Under the pieces are notes generated by a model. The model was given only the letters and a program-made list of their open reading frames with translations, did no database searches and was not told the origin of the DNA. Of a stretch of 64,000 nt of DNA, positions 17,300 to 26,712 are shown piece after piece (the stretch's first letter is position 1; each line of letters starts with the position of its first letter). The position numbers were made by a program, and so were the translations under genes. This DNA is from Alphaproteobacteria bacterium. GTDB taxonomy: Bacteria; Pseudomonadota; Alphaproteobacteria; Micropepsales; Micropepsaceae. Where the stretch lies: positions 124,001-188,000 of the forward strand of contig CANIAL010000002.1 of the NCBI GenBank assembly GCA_947465395.1, in the 5' to 3' direction.

Positions 17300-18457
17300 A
17301 TGGACTTGTCCCGAAACGAGACAAGCCCTTGGGCCCCCGCTATAAATCGGAAGATTTCAAATCCGGTTGGCAAGTCGGCGCTTCGCATCCTTGGCTTTGG
17401 TTATCTGCTGGTGGCGGGCGCTTTCGCATGGGCCATCGCCACGGCCGACCGTGACCGCCTGGCCGATGTCACGGACCGCGGCGCGCGCGCTTTGCATGAA
17501 CAGGTTGATGCGGTGGTGCAGCCGGTGCTGGCTTTCGCCCGCGCCTGGGATGAAAAATTCCTGGATCACCCGCCGCCGCGCGTGGCGCTGGCGATGCTGC
17601 CCGCCGATCCCAACGATGTGCGCACGCTTGCCAGGCCTCAGTCAGCGCCGGACATGGCGCAGCAGCGGCTGGTGGATGCCGCGCCCGCTTTCTCTGAAAT
17701 TCCGACGATGATCGCGCCGGACCTGCCCGAAATTACAGAGCAGCGTCCCACGGAACGCCAGGTAGCGCGCAACACGCAGTCCGCTCCTTCTTCCACGCTT
17801 GGCCCGGCGGAACGCCAGGCCGTGGCCGACCGGCTGCGCGATAGTTTGACGCCCGACTTGCTGGATAATTTTGGCCTGTTCCTGTTCGTCAGCAAGGCGG
17901 CGCATGGTCCGCTGGCGCAGCGGCTTTACGTGTTCGAGAAAAGCGCCAATGGCGAACTGACCCTGGTGCATGACTGGGCCGCTTCCACGGGCCGCGAGAA
18001 GAACGAAATCTCGCCGCGCGGGCGGCCCTCCTTCACCGGCACGCCGCGCGGCATTTACGGCCTGGACCCGGAGCGCATGTACACGCGCTATCGCTCCCAT
18101 GCCTGGGACCAGTCCATGCCGTTCGCCATGTTCTTCAACTGGGAACGCGAAGGCCTGCAGACGGGGCTTGCCATCCATGCCGCCACCGGCGGCGACGTGG
18201 CGCGGCTGGGCGACCGTGCCTCCGCCGGCTGCGTGCATATCTCGCCCGAACATGCGGCGGAACTGTTCGACCTGATCAAGAAGAATTATCGAGGACCCGT
18301 GCCGCGCTTCGCCTATGACCAGCGCACCCAGACCATGAGCAACCGGGGCGAGCTGATGCGCGATTCAAAAGGCCGTCTGAAAATGCAGGACGGCTACCGC
18401 GTGCTGGTGAACATCGAAGATTTTGGCGGCGAGAATTTAGTCGCCGCTCTTTTCTGA
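17300..18457 (+). CDS. L,D-transpeptidase (YkuD domain), membrane anchored
   Basis: This 385-residue envelope protein is predicted to form 3-3 cross-links or attach proteins to peptidoglycan. One N-terminal membrane segment (LGFGYLLVAGAFAWAIATA, about 32-50), a long linker, then the YkuD domain in the C-terminal third: TGTPRGIYGLDP, GLAIHAATGGDVARLG, and ASAGCVHIS with the catalytic Cys and partner His. It lies 45 bases after parC. Its stop is followed immediately by a family III repeat on the reverse strand, then a family I repeat. Confidence 0.88.
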   Translation: MDLSRNETSPWAPAINRKISNPVGKSALRILGFGYLLVAGAFAWAIATADRDRLADVTDRGARALHEQVDAVVQPVLAFARAWDEKFLDHPPPRVALAMLPADPNDVRTLARPQSAPDMAQQRLVDAAPAFSEIPTMIAPDLPEITEQRPTERQVARNTQSAPSSTLGPAERQAVADRLRDSLTPDLLDNFGLFLFVSKAAHGPLAQRLYVFEKSANGELTLVHDWAASTGREKNEISPRGRPSFTGTPRGIYGLDPERMYTRYRSHAWDQSMPFAMFFNWEREGLQTGLAIHAATGGDVARLGDRASAGCVHISPEHAAELFDLIKKNYRGPVPRFAYDQRTQTMSNRGELMRDSKGRLKMQDGYRVLVNIEDFGGENLVAALF

Positions 18458-18490
18458 CTCGAGCGGCGCATTTCGCGCCGCGACCCTCAG
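18458..18490 (-). repeat. 33-nt hairpin repeat, family III, copy 2 (reverse)
   Basis: It begins the base after the L,D-transpeptidase stop. Read on the reverse strand it is CTGAGGGTC, stem GCGGCGC/GCGCCGC with loop GAAAT, then TCGAG. It has the same length and flank as the copies at 349 and 33198. Confidence 0.78.
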
Positions 18491-18505
18491 CACGCACCAG
18501 CTTCC

Positions 18506-18594
18506 TTCCCCCTTCGATGCGAAGCATCAGGAAGGGGGAGGGTGGCACAGCGAGGTGTCGGCGGAGCCGACCCGAGCTGTGACGGGAGGGGGTT
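18506..18594 (+). repeat. Intergenic composite hairpin repeat, family I, copy 2
   Basis: Outer stem TTCCCCCTTC (18506-18515)/GAAGGGGGAG (18531-18540); inner stem GATGC-GAA-GCATC; second hairpin GTCGGC/GCCGAC; terminal AGGGGGTT (18587-18594). The repeat end overlaps the stop codon of the small gene on the reverse strand. Confidence 0.72.
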
Positions 18595-18673
18595 AAGCGT
18601 GACCTGTTACCAACCAGAGAATCAAGATGATCGGAAGGGGGATGCCGATGGCCCACAAAAGAACCGAGCGCAT
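18593..18673 (-). CDS. 26-residue membrane peptide
   Basis: ATG at 18671-18673 opens 26 codons: MRSVLLWAIGIPLPIILILW then LVTGHA and TAA. The peptide is almost wholly a single membrane helix with a central Gly-Ile-Pro-x-Pro kink and a short basic N terminus. GGAGAG stands about five bases upstream, and TATAAT-like bases (18686-18691 region, reverse) lie just above. Similar tiny proteins with an IGIPxPIIxL core seem familiar from proteobacterial genomes, but I know no function. It is too short to be found by length-based gene calling. Confidence 0.65.
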   Translation of the reverse strand: MRSVLLWAIGIPLPIILILWLVTGHA

Positions 18674-18728
18674 ATATCTCTCCAAATTATAATCTGGGGA
18701 GATAGCGCGGTTTGAAGGGAAAAGTTCC

Positions 18729-19604
18729 CTAAGCGCGCCTCAACTCATAAAGCGCAATCGCGGCGGCGTTCGACACGTTCAGACTCTCCACCGACCGCTC
18801 CATGGGCACATGCGCCGCCGCTTCGCAGCGTTCGCGCACCAGCCGCCTGATGCCGTCGCCTTCGGACCCCAGCACCAGCGCCACGTCGCCCACCGGGTTG
18901 GCCTCGGCCAGGGTCTGCTCGCTGTCGCCCGCCAGCGCGATGCGCCAGAAGCCATGCTCGGCCAGCTGGTCCAATGTCCGGGCGATATTGACCACCTCGA
19001 TATAGGGCACGATTTCCAGCGCGCCGGATGCGGCCTTGGCCAAGGCGCCGGATTGCGGCGGGGCGTGGCGGTCCTGCACGATCACGGCAGTGGCGCCGAA
19101 GGCGGCGGCGGTGCGCAAAATGGCGCCGACATTGTGGGGATCGGAAATCTGGTCCAGCACCAGCACGATGCGGCGCTTGCCGCCTGCGTCTGCCGCCAGC
19201 ACGTCATCGAGATTGTAGCCGGTGAGGGGGCCGCATTTCAGGGCCGCGCCCTGGTGCACCGCGCCGGGCGGCAGCAATTTGCCGATGGCGTCCATTTCCG
19301 CTGGTTCGACCCTGATCCGGCCCAAAAGCTTTTCGCCAATGGCCTCGGCCGCCCGGCTGGTCAGCACCGCCCGTTCCGGCTGGCGGCGGGGATTGGCCAG
19401 GGCGGCTTTGACGGCATGAAGCCCGTAAAGCCAGTTTTCGGCCCCGGAGCGGGTCCTGGGGTCCCGGCGGACAGGCGCATCTTCCCGTTTTTCCGGCTTG
19501 TGGGCCGGTTTTGGGTAGAAGTGCCGCTTGTCCTTTTGGCCGCCCTTCTGTGTCGGGTTCCGAGCAGCGTTTCGGGGGACGTTTTTGGGGGCTTTGGGGC
19601 GCAT
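18729..19604 (-). CDS. rlmB: 23S rRNA (guanosine-2'-O)-methyltransferase RlmB-type (SpoU family)
   Basis: This 291-residue enzyme is predicted to 2'-O-methylate a guanosine of 23S rRNA (G2251 in E. coli). A Lys/Arg-rich N-terminal stretch of about 45 residues precedes the substrate-binding domain (WLYGLHAVKAALANP) and the trefoil-knot SPOUT domain with LDQISDPHNVGAILRTAAAFG, LVLGSEGDGIRRLV and VESLNVSNAAAIALYE, the three SpoU motifs. TrmH-like tRNA methylases share the motifs, but the N-terminal domain fits RlmB. It is divergent from the tRNA-tuf unit, with about 300 bases between. Confidence 0.9.
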   Translation of the reverse strand: MRPKAPKNVPRNAARNPTQKGGQKDKRHFYPKPAHKPEKREDAPVRRDPRTRSGAENWLYGLHAVKAALANPRRQPERAVLTSRAAEAIGEKLLGRIRVEPAEMDAIGKLLPPGAVHQGAALKCGPLTGYNLDDVLAADAGGKRRIVLVLDQISDPHNVGAILRTAAAFGATAVIVQDRHAPPQSGALAKAASGALEIVPYIEVVNIARTLDQLAEHGFWRIALAGDSEQTLAEANPVGDVALVLGSEGDGIRRLVRERCEAAAHVPMERSVESLNVSNAAAIALYELRRA

Positions 19605-19748
19605 CGGCGGGCTTATAAAGAGTGAGCGCGGATAAGCAAAAGGTCCGGGTGGACCCTTTGCCCGCGCTAACGGCTGGGGTAAAGCGGCTGGCCCGGCCTC
19701 TCAGTGCGAGAAAGGCGGAAATCTGCCTTTTTTGCGGGCAAATCGCCC

Positions 19749-19777
19749 TTGACACCCCGGCCTTATTGACCAATAAC
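19749..19777 (+). promoter_or_regulatory. Probable promoter for the tRNA-Tyr/tRNA-Gly/tuf unit
   Basis: TTGACA at 19749-19754 is followed after 17 bases by AATAAC at 19772-19777. It lies about 125 bases before the tRNA-Tyr gene in the only long gap upstream of the ribosomal superoperon. The -35 is consensus and the -10 is weak. The rest of the 19605-19901 gap holds no gene I can support. Confidence 0.45.
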
Positions 19778-19901
19778 CCGCGATCCGCAGCCAATATCCT
19801 TGGAGGCAATAAATTCGCTCGTCCGCTTCCCAAACGGACGATGCTTGTGCGCCGGCCGGTCATAGGTTTTGTAACCCATTGTTCCAGTTGGAAGAATTAC
19901 C

Positions 19902-19986
19902 GGAGGGGTGCCCGAGTGGCTAAAGGGGACGGACTGTAAATCCGTTGGCTACGCCTACGTTGGTTCGAATCCAACCCCCTCCACCA
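19902..19986 (+). tRNA. tRNA-Tyr (anticodon GTA)
   Basis: This is a class II tRNA of 85 bases with CCA encoded. Acceptor GGAGGGG pairs with CCCCTCC, the anticodon loop reads CTGTAAA with GTA, a long variable arm (GGCTACGCCTACG) follows, and the T arm has TTCGAAT. It is seven bases upstream of tRNA-Gly. Confidence 0.97.
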
Positions 19987-19993
19987 AACTTAC

Positions 19994-20067
19994 GCGGGTG
20001 TAGCTCAATGGTAGAGCAACAGCCTTCCAAGCTGATGACGAGGGTTCGATTCCCTTCACCCGCTCCA
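19994..20067 (+). tRNA. tRNA-Gly (anticodon TCC)
   Basis: This is a 74-base tRNA with CCA encoded. Acceptor GCGGGTG pairs with CACCCGC, the D arm contains AGCTCAATGGTAGAGC, the anticodon is TCC in CTTCCAA, and the T loop is TTCGATT. It sits between tRNA-Tyr and tuf, as in the tufB locus of E. coli. Confidence 0.97.
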
Positions 20068-20116
20068 GGGTCGTCGAAGAGATGTTCGTAGAAAAAGAAT
20101 GAGGAAGTTTTAGGTC

Positions 20117-21307
20117 ATGGGTAAAGCAAAGTTCGAACGTAACAAGCCGCACTGCAACATCGGCACCATTGGTCATGTTGACCATGGCAAGACGTCGTTG
20201 ACCGCTGCGATCACCAAGGTGCTGGCCGAATCCGGCGGCGCTACCTTCACGGCCTATGACCAGATCGACAAGGCGCCGGAAGAAAAGGCGCGCGGCATTA
20301 CGATCTCCACCGCCCATGTCGAATATGAAACCGCGGCGCGCCATTACGCGCATGTCGACTGCCCCGGCCATGCGGACTATGTGAAGAACATGATCACGGG
20401 CGCCGCCCAGATGGACGGCGCGATCCTGGTCGTGTCGGCGTCGGACGGCCCGATGCCCCAGACCCGCGAACACATCCTGCTTGCCCGCCAGGTCGGCGTG
20501 CCGGCGCTGGTGGTGTTCATGAACAAGTGCGACATGGTTGATGATCCGGAACTGCTGGACCTGGTCGAGATGGAAGTGCGCGAGCTGCTTTCGTCGTATC
20601 AATTCCCGGGCGACGATATTCCGATCATTCGCGGCTCGGCGCTGATGGCGCTTGAGAACAAGGACCCCAAGCTGGGCCATGACGCGATCCTGGAACTGAT
20701 GAAGGCGGTGGACAGCTATATTCCCCAGCCGGAACGTCCCATCGACAAGCCCTTCCTGATGCCCATCGAAGACGTGTTCTCGATCTCGGGCCGCGGCACC
20801 GTGGTCACGGGCCGTGTCGAACGCGGCGTGGTCAAGGTTGGCGAGACGGTCGAGATCATCGGCATCAAGCCGACCTCTTCGACCACCGTCACCGGCGTTG
20901 AAATGTTCCGCAAGCTTCTGGACCAGGGCCAGGCGGGCGACAATATCGGCGCGCTGCTGCGCGGCATTGAACGCGAAGGCATCGAGCGCGGCCAGGTCCT
21001 GGCCAAGCCGGGCAGCGTGACGCCGCACACCAACTTCACCGCTGAAGCCTACATCCTGACCAAGGATGAAGGCGGCCGTCACACGCCCTTCTTCACCAAC
21101 TATCGTCCGCAATTCTATTTCCGCACCACCGACGTCACCGGCATCGTGAAATTGCCGGAAGGCACCGAGATGGTGATGCCGGGCGACAACGTCTCCTGCG
21201 AAGTGGAACTGATCGTTCCCATCGCCATGGAAGAAAAACTGCGCTTCGCCATCCGCGAAGGCGGCCGCACCGTCGGTGCGGGCGTCGTGGCGAAAATCAT
21301 CAAGTAA
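20117..21307 (+). CDS. tuf: Elongation factor Tu
   Basis: This 396-residue GTPase delivers aminoacyl-tRNA to the ribosome. It has GHVDHGKT, the DCPGHADYV switch II and NKCDMVD in the G domain, followed by intact domains II ([13 protein letters not shown]) and III ([13 protein letters not shown]). A GAGGAAG site precedes the ATG. It is preceded by tRNA-Tyr and tRNA-Gly rather than by rpsL-rpsG-fusA, and runs directly into rpsJ 27 bases later, so it heads the S10 operon here. Confidence 0.99.
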   Translation: MGKAKFERNKPHCNIGTIGHVDHGKTSLTAAITKVLAESGGATFTAYDQIDKAPEEKARGITISTAHVEYETAARHYAHVDCPGHADYVKNMITGAAQMDGAILVVSASDGPMPQTREHILLARQVGVPALVVFMNKCDMVDDPELLDLVEMEVRELLSSYQFPGDDIPIIRGSALMALENKDPKLGHDAILELMKAVDSYIPQPERPIDKPFLMPIEDVFSISGRGTVVTGRVERGVVKVGETVEIIGIKPTSSTTVTGVEMFRKLLDQGQAGDNIGALLRGIEREGIERGQVLAKPGSVTPHTNFTAEAYILTKDEGGRHTPFFTNYRPQFYFRTTDVTGIVKLPEGTEMVMPGDNVSCEVELIVPIAMEEKLRFAIREGGRTVGAGVVAKIIK

Positions 21308-21334
21308 AGAATCCGGGACCGAAGGTTTAGACCC

Positions 21335-21640
21335 ATGCAAAATCAGAACATCCGCATCAGGCTGAAGGCCTTCGATCACCGCATTCTCGACAATTCGACG
21401 CGGGAAATCGTCAACACCGCCAAGCGCACCGGCGCGCAGGTGAGGGGCCCCATTCCGCTCCCCACCGGCATCGAGCGTTTCACGGTCAACCGGTCCGCCC
21501 ATGTCGACAAGAAAAGCCGCGAGCAATTCGAGATACGGACGCACAAGCGTCTGCTCGATATCGTTGATCCCACCCCGCAGACCATTGACGCGCTGATGAA
21601 GCTCGACCTGGCCGCGGGCGTGTCGGTCGAAATCAAGTAG
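21335..21640 (+). CDS. rpsJ: Ribosomal protein uS10
   Basis: This 101-residue small-subunit head protein also acts as NusE in transcription antitermination. [17 protein letters not shown] and [17 protein letters not shown] are diagnostic. It is the first ribosomal gene of the S10 block, 27 bases after tuf and 11 before rplC. Confidence 0.99.
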   Translation: MQNQNIRIRLKAFDHRILDNSTREIVNTAKRTGAQVRGPIPLPTGIERFTVNRSAHVDKKSREQFEIRTHKRLLDIVDPTPQTIDALMKLDLAAGVSVEIK

Positions 21641-21651
21641 GAGCGCGAAGC

Positions 21652-22392
21652 GTGCGCACAGGCGTCATTACCCAGAAGATCGGCATGACCCGCCTATTCC
21701 AGGCGGACGGTACCCATGTGCCGGTAACGGTTCTCAAGCTGGACGGCTGCGCCGTCGTGGCCACCCGCACCAAGGACAAGGACGGCTACAGCGCCGTCCA
21801 GCTTGGCGCCGGTTTCGCCAAGCCCAAGAACGAATCCAAGGCTTCGCGTGGCCAGTTCGCCAAGGCGGAAGTCGAACCCCGCCGCAAGGTGGCCGAGTTC
21901 CGCGTGGACGAAGGCAATTTGCTGGAAGTGGGCGATTTGCTCCAGGCCGATCATTTCGTGCCGGGCCAGAAGGTGGACGTCACGGGCGTCACCATTGGCC
22001 GCGGCTTCACTGGCGCCATGAAGCGCTGGAATTTCCGCGGTCTGGAAGCTTCGCATGGCGTTTCCATCTCCCACCGCTCGCTGGGCGGTACGGGCGGTCG
22101 CCAGGATCCCGGCAAGACTTTCAAGAACAAGAAGATGCACGGCCATTACGGCGACGAAAACATCACCACCCAGAATCTGGAAGTGGCCAAGGTTGATGTC
22201 GAACGCGGCCTGATCATGGTGCGCGGCGCGGTGCCGGGCTCCAAGGGTGGCTGGGTGATGGTGCGCGACGCCGTCAAGAAGCCCGCCAAGGATCTGCCGA
22301 TGCCTGCTTCGGTAAAGAAGCGCGAAGGCAGCAAGGCGGCGCCTGCCGCTGTCGACGCTGCCCCCGCCGCTGCGCCGGAAGGGGAAGCGTAA
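21652..22392 (+). CDS. rplC: Ribosomal protein uL3
   Basis: This 246-residue early-assembly protein reaches toward the peptidyl-transferase centre. GTG start gives [16 protein letters not shown]; the core has [14 protein letters not shown] and [20 protein letters not shown]. About 30 extra C-terminal residues (Ala/Pro-rich, ending AAPEGEA) exceed the E. coli length of 209. Confidence 0.99.
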   Translation: MRTGVITQKIGMTRLFQADGTHVPVTVLKLDGCAVVATRTKDKDGYSAVQLGAGFAKPKNESKASRGQFAKAEVEPRRKVAEFRVDEGNLLEVGDLLQADHFVPGQKVDVTGVTIGRGFTGAMKRWNFRGLEASHGVSISHRSLGGTGGRQDPGKTFKNKKMHGHYGDENITTQNLEVAKVDVERGLIMVRGAVPGSKGGWVMVRDAVKKPAKDLPMPASVKKREGSKAAPAAVDAAPAAAPEGEA

Positions 22393-22393
22393 G

Positions 22394-23011
22394 ATGAAAA
22401 CCAAGCTCTTCAATCTCGACAACAAGGCGTCCGGCGATGTCGAACTCAACGACGCCATTTTCGGCCTGGAGCCGCGCGCCGATTTGATCCAGCGCGTCGT
22501 GGTCTGGCAGTTGGCCAAGCGCCGCTCGGGCCAGCACAAGACGCTGACCCGCGCCGAGATCAATCGCACCAAGCATCGCCTGGGCAAGCAGAAAGGCGGC
22601 GGTACCGCCCGTCACGGCGCCCGTTCCGCGCCGCTGTTCGTTGGCGGCGCCAAGGCCATGGGTCCTGTCTCGCACAGCCATGAATTCGACCTGCCGAAAA
22701 AGGTGAAGGCCCTGGGCCTGCGCCACGCGCTGTCGTCCAAGGCCAAGGCCGGCTCCATCCTGGTGCTGGACGAAGCCAAGTCCAAGGACGTCAAGACCGG
22801 CGCGCTTGCCAAGCAGTTCGGCAAGATGGGCGTTGGCCGCGCGCTGGTGATTGATGGCGAGTTCGACAAGAACTTCCAGATGTCGGCCCGCAACCTGGCC
22901 GCCGTCTCGCTGCTGCCTGTCGCCGGCATCAATGTCTATGACATCATGCGCAGCGAAAAGCTGATCCTCACCACCGCCGCCATCAAGGCAATCGAAGCGA
23001 GGCTGGCATGA
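22394..23011 (+). CDS. rplD: Ribosomal protein uL4
   Basis: This 205-residue protein lines the nascent-chain tunnel. The tunnel loop region [20 protein letters not shown] is intact. In E. coli L4 also autoregulates the S10 operon through its leader; no such leader is recognisable here. The ATGA junction with rplW implies coupling. Confidence 0.98.
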   Translation: MKTKLFNLDNKASGDVELNDAIFGLEPRADLIQRVVVWQLAKRRSGQHKTLTRAEINRTKHRLGKQKGGGTARHGARSAPLFVGGAKAMGPVSHSHEFDLPKKVKALGLRHALSSKAKAGSILVLDEAKSKDVKTGALAKQFGKMGVGRALVIDGEFDKNFQMSARNLAAVSLLPVAGINVYDIMRSEKLILTTAAIKAIEARLA

Positions 23012-23301
23012 GCACCAACATCAACTATGACGTCATCCTGTCGCCGGTGATCACCGAAAAGGCCACGCGCCTGACGGAAGCCAACCAGGTTGTCTTTCGC
23101 GTGACACTCGACGCCACCAAGCCCGCGATCGCGAAAGCCGTCGCCGACCTCTTCAAGGTCAAGGTCAAGGCGGTGAACACGATCACGGTCAAGGGCAAGC
23201 GCAAGCTGGCCCGCGGCAAGAACTACAAGCGCAGCGATTTCAAGAAAGCGATCGTGACCCTGGAAGAGGGCCACCAGATCGATATCACGACGGGTCTTTA
23301 A
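23008..23301 (+). CDS. rplW: Ribosomal protein uL23
   Basis: This 97-residue protein at the tunnel exit is the docking site for trigger factor and SRP. It contains [23 protein letters not shown] and [19 protein letters not shown]. The ATG overlaps the rplD stop; rplB follows after three bases. Confidence 0.98.
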   Translation: MSTNINYDVILSPVITEKATRLTEANQVVFRVTLDATKPAIAKAVADLFKVKVKAVNTITVKGKRKLARGKNYKRSDFKKAIVTLEEGHQIDITTGL

Positions 23302-23304
23302 GCC

Positions 23305-24141
23305 ATGGCTTTGAAACAATTCAAACCGACGACCCCCGGCCAGCGCCAGCTGGTGCTGGTGGACCGCAGCGGATTGCACAAGGGCGGCCCCATCAAGGCG
23401 CTGACCGAAGGCAAGCATTCCAAGGGCGGGCGCAACAACACCGGCCGCATCGTGGTGCGTTACCAGGGCGGCGGTCACAAGCAGCGCTATCGCATGATCG
23501 ATTTCAAGCGTCGCAAGTTCAATGAACCGGCGACCGTGGAACGGCTGGAATATGATCCCAACCGCACCAGCTTCATCGCGCTCATCAAGTACAAGGATGG
23601 CGAGCTGGCCTACATCCTGGCGCCGCAGCGCCTGGCCGTTGGCGACAGCGTCGTCTCGGGCGACAAGGTGGACGTCAAGGTCGGCAACGCCATGCCGCTG
23701 GCAGCCCTGCCGGTCGGCACCATCGTGCACAATATCGAAATGAAGCCGGGCAAGGGCGGCCAGGTGGCCCGTTCCGCCGGCACCTATGCCCAGTATCTGG
23801 GCCGTGACGCCGGTTACGCGCTGATGCGCCTGAACTCGGGCGAGGTCCGCAAGATCCCGCTCACCTGCATGGCGACGGTGGGCGCGGTGTCGAACCCCGA
23901 CCATATGAACGAAGTGATCGGCAAGGCCGGCCGCAATGTGTGGAAGGGCAAGCGCCCCCATGTGCGCGGCACGGCCATGAACCCGATCGACCATCCCCAT
24001 GGCGGCGGCGAAGGCCGCACCAAGGGCGGCCGTCATCCGGTCACCCCGTGGGGCAAACCGACCAAGGGCGCCAAGACGCGCAAGAACAAGCGGACCACGA
24101 AAATGATCGTGCGTACGCGCAAGGGCAAGGCACAAGGGTAA
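23305..24141 (+). CDS. rplB: Ribosomal protein uL2
   Basis: This 278-residue protein near the peptidyl-transferase centre is required for subunit association. The conserved C-terminal [14 protein letters not shown], holding the functionally important His, is present, as is [22 protein letters not shown] near the N terminus. The length is normal. Confidence 0.99.
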   Translation: MALKQFKPTTPGQRQLVLVDRSGLHKGGPIKALTEGKHSKGGRNNTGRIVVRYQGGGHKQRYRMIDFKRRKFNEPATVERLEYDPNRTSFIALIKYKDGELAYILAPQRLAVGDSVVSGDKVDVKVGNAMPLAALPVGTIVHNIEMKPGKGGQVARSAGTYAQYLGRDAGYALMRLNSGEVRKIPLTCMATVGAVSNPDHMNEVIGKAGRNVWKGKRPHVRGTAMNPIDHPHGGGEGRTKGGRHPVTPWGKPTKGAKTRKNKRTTKMIVRTRKGKAQG

Positions 24142-24144
24142 GAC

Positions 24145-24441
24145 ATGACTCGTTCCAGTTGGAAAGGCCCCTTCGTTGACGGCTACCTTCTCAAGAAGGC
24201 TGATGCCGCGCGTTCGTCCGGCCGCAAGGATGTGATCAAGACCTGGTCGCGCCGCTCGACAATCCTGCCGCAATTCGTGGGCGTCACCTTTGGCGTCTAT
24301 AACGGCCACAAGCATATCCCGGTGCTGGTCACCGAGGACATGGTCGGCCACAAGCTGGGCGAATTCTCGCCCACCCGCACCTTCCACGGCCACAACGCCG
24401 CGGCCGGCGGCGACAAAAAAGCGAAAAGGACGCCGGCTTAA
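24145..24441 (+). CDS. rpsS: Ribosomal protein uS19
   Basis: This 98-residue small-subunit head protein contacts tRNA and S13. [17 protein letters not shown] and [24 protein letters not shown] are typical. A short basic C-terminal tail (DKKAKRTPA) follows. The stop overlaps the rplV start (TAATG). Confidence 0.98.
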   Translation: MTRSSWKGPFVDGYLLKKADAARSSGRKDVIKTWSRRSTILPQFVGVTFGVYNGHKHIPVLVTEDMVGHKLGEFSPTRTFHGHNAAAGGDKKAKRTPA

Positions 24442-24965
24442 TGGGCAAGGAATCCCGCGCGCGCGTGCTCGGCGACCATCAGGCGATGGCGATCGGCCGC
24501 AATATCCGCGTCTCACCGCGCAAGCTCAATCTCGTTGCCCAGACCATTCGCGGCAAGCGCGTGGACCGCGCCTTGACCGAGCTGTCTTTCTCGCCCAAGC
24601 GCATCGCCGGCACCGTCCGCAAGATCTTGCAGTCGGCCGTCGCCAATGCCGAAAACAATCACGATTTGGACGTGGATGACCTGGTGGTCTCCCAGGCCAG
24701 CGTCGGCAAGAACATGGTCATGAAGCGTTTCCATGCCCGCGCCCGCGGCAATTCGGGCGGCATCGAAAAATTCTTCAGCCAGATCACCATCGTGGTGGAA
24801 GAAAAGCGCGAAGAAGCGCCGAAGACCGAAGCAAAGACCGAAGGCAAGACGGCCGGCAAGGCCGAAGGCAAGACGGCCGGCAAGGCCAGGAAGGCCACCG
24901 TCAAGGGCGGCGTTAAAGGCGCCACCAAGTCCGCGGCCAAGAAGCCCGCGAAGGAGAAAAAGTAA
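24441..24965 (+). CDS. rplV: Ribosomal protein uL22 with long Lys/Ala-rich tail
   Basis: It is 174 residues long against about 110-130 in the family. The core (residues 1-124) has the tunnel-lining hairpin region ([16 protein letters not shown]). The extra 50 C-terminal residues are Lys/Ala/Gly-rich and include a perfect 24-bp tandem duplication (24840-24863 and 24864-24887) encoding EGKTAGKA twice. TAATG junctions join it to rpsS and rpsC. Confidence 0.98.
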   Translation: MGKESRARVLGDHQAMAIGRNIRVSPRKLNLVAQTIRGKRVDRALTELSFSPKRIAGTVRKILQSAVANAENNHDLDVDDLVVSQASVGKNMVMKRFHARARGNSGGIEKFFSQITIVVEEKREEAPKTEAKTEGKTAGKAEGKTAGKARKATVKGGVKGATKSAAKKPAKEKK

Positions 24966-25684
24966 TGGGTCAGAAGGTCAATCCGACTGGTCTGCGTCTG
25001 GGCATCAACCGGACCTGGGACTCGCGCTGGTACGCGGGCAAGAAGGAGTATGGCAAGCTCCTGCAGGAAGACATCAAGATCCGCGAATATCTCAGCGACA
25101 AGCTGAAGGCCGCCGGCGTCAGCCGCATCGTGATCGAGCGCCCGCACAAGAAGTGCCGCGTGACGATCCATTCGGCCCGCCCCGGCGTGGTGATCGGCAA
25201 GAAGGGCGCCGACATCGAAAAGCTGAAGAGCGACGTCCAGAAATACACCACCGACGAAGTTCACCTGAACATCGTTGAAATCCGCAAGCCGGAAATTGAC
25301 GCCAAGCTGGTGGCCGAGAATATCGCCCAGCAGCTGGAACGCCGCGTGGCCTTCCGCCGCGTGATGAAGCGTTCGGTGCAGACCGCCATGCGACTTGGCG
25401 CGTTGGGCATCCGCATCACCTGCGGCGGCCGTCTTGGCGGCGCTGAAATCGCCCGCGTGGAATGGTACCGCGAAGGCCGCGTGCCTTTGCACACGCTGCG
25501 CGCCGATATCGACTATGGCATCGCCACCGCCTTCACCACCTATGGCACCTGCGGCGTCAAGGTCTGGATCTTCAAGGGCGAGATCATGGAACACGATCCC
25601 TTCGCCACCGAAAAGCGCCAGGCGGAAGCCGCCGATCACAATAGTCGCGGTCCGGCCCGTGAACGCCCGCAAGCGGCTGAATAA
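24965..25684 (+). CDS. rpsC: Ribosomal protein uS3
   Basis: This 239-residue protein sits at the mRNA entry channel and has helicase activity with S4. It contains a KH domain with [15 protein letters not shown] and the C-terminal signature [30 protein letters not shown] (in parts). The length is close to E. coli (233). Confidence 0.99.
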   Translation: MGQKVNPTGLRLGINRTWDSRWYAGKKEYGKLLQEDIKIREYLSDKLKAAGVSRIVIERPHKKCRVTIHSARPGVVIGKKGADIEKLKSDVQKYTTDEVHLNIVEIRKPEIDAKLVAENIAQQLERRVAFRRVMKRSVQTAMRLGALGIRITCGGRLGGAEIARVEWYREGRVPLHTLRADIDYGIATAFTTYGTCGVKVWIFKGEIMEHDPFATEKRQAEAADHNSRGPARERPQAAE

Positions 25685-25695
25685 GAGAAAACGTC

Positions 25696-26106
25696 ATGCT
25701 GTCACCAAAACGCACAAAGTTCCGCAAGCAGCACAAGGGCCGTATCCACGGTCCGGCCAAGGCTGGCACCTCGCTGAATTTCGGCGCCTATGGCCTCAAG
25801 GCCATGGAGCCGGAACGCCTGAATGCGCGCGAGATCGAAGCGGCGCGCCGCGCCATCACCCGCCACATGAAGCGCGCGGGCAGGGTGTGGATCCGCATTT
25901 TCCCGGACGTGCCGGTGTCCAAGAAGCCTGCCGAAGTTCGCATGGGCTCGGGCAAGGGTGCGCCGGAATTCTGGGTGGCCAAGGTCAAGCCGGGCCGCAT
26001 CCTGTTCGAGATTGACGGCGTGGACCTTCCCACCGCCAAGGAAGCCATGCGCCTGGGCCAGGCCAAGCTTTCCATCGCCACCAAATTCATCGCCCGCAGC
26101 AATTAA
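25696..26106 (+). CDS. rplP: Ribosomal protein uL16
   Basis: This 136-residue protein positions tRNA acceptor ends. [34 protein letters not shown] and [16 protein letters not shown] are diagnostic. It uses an ATG start 11 bases after rpsC. Confidence 0.99.
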   Translation: MLSPKRTKFRKQHKGRIHGPAKAGTSLNFGAYGLKAMEPERLNAREIEAARRAITRHMKRAGRVWIRIFPDVPVSKKPAEVRMGSGKGAPEFWVAKVKPGRILFEIDGVDLPTAKEAMRLGQAKLSIATKFIARSN

Positions 26107-26116
26107 GAGACCGACC

Positions 26117-26437
26117 ATGGCGAAAGCAGCAACCAAGACCAAAGCCGCGGCAAAGCCCAAAAAGGCGAAAGCCGACAAGGGCGCCAAGAAAGCCACGCAG
26201 TCCAAGGGCGCCACCAAGGCCGACGATTTCCGTGGCCAGAGCGGCGACGAGCTGGGCGACAAGCTGACGGCGATGAAGAAGGAGCAGTTCAACCTGCGCT
26301 TCCAGCGCGCCAACGGCCAGGCCGAAAACACGGGCCGCATCCGCATCCTGCGCCGCGACATCGCGCGCATCCAGACCGTATTGAACGAAAAGCGCAGCAA
26401 GCCTTCTGAAAAGAAGACTGCCGGCGCCAAGGCCTAA
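26117..26437 (+). CDS. rpmC: Ribosomal protein uL29 with basic extensions
   Basis: It is 106 residues long against about 65 typical. The L29 core ([40 protein letters not shown]) spans about 45-95. It is preceded by about 40 Lys/Ala-rich residues ([20 protein letters not shown]) and followed by a short KKTAGAKA tail. ATG 26117 follows the rplP stop by 10 bases with a GAGA-type site. L29 is at the tunnel exit, so the extension may project from the ribosome surface. Confidence 0.97.
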   Translation: MAKAATKTKAAAKPKKAKADKGAKKATQSKGATKADDFRGQSGDELGDKLTAMKKEQFNLRFQRANGQAENTGRIRILRRDIARIQTVLNEKRSKPSEKKTAGAKA

Positions 26438-26447
26438 GGGACACAAA

Positions 26448-26687
26448 ATGCCAAAACGCATTCTTCAGGGCACGGTTGTCAGCGACAAGAACACCAAGAC
26501 GGTGGTGGTCAAGGTCGAACGCCGCTTCATCCATCCGGTGATGGGCAAGACCGTGCGCCGTTCCAAGAAATACCACGCTCATGACGAGAAGAGCGAGTTC
26601 AAGACGGGCGATGTCGTCCGCATTCGCGAATGCCGGCCTCTTTCCAAGTTGAAGACCTGGGAAGTGCTGGAACGCGTCGGCAAGTAA
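26448..26687 (+). CDS. rpsQ: Ribosomal protein uS17
   Basis: This 79-residue OB-fold protein binds helix 11 of 16S r[23 protein letters not shown] and [19 protein letters not shown] are typical. Normal length. Confidence 0.98.
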   Translation: MPKRILQGTVVSDKNTKTVVVKVERRFIHPVMGKTVRRSKKYHAHDEKSEFKTGDVVRIRECRPLSKLKTWEVLERVGK

Positions 26688-26712
26688 CGGCGCGAATTAG
26701 GAGTTACAGACT

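Noticed and set aside
19622-19939. 105-codon forward frame between rlmB and tRNA-Tyr
   Set aside because: It runs into the tRNA gene, lacks a ribosome-binding site and has no family-like sequence; the region more likely carries a promoter.
19955-21544. Reverse frame of 529 codons across tRNAs, tuf and rpsJ
   Set aside because: It overlaps two tRNA genes and tuf; not compatible with a real gene.
22936-24516. Reverse frame of 526 codons opposite rplW-rpsS
   Set aside because: Antisense to four ribosomal protein genes; shadow.
24840-24887. Two tandem 24-bp repeats considered as a CRISPR or minisatellite
   Set aside because: Only two copies with no spacer, in frame in the rplV tail; it is a coding duplication.
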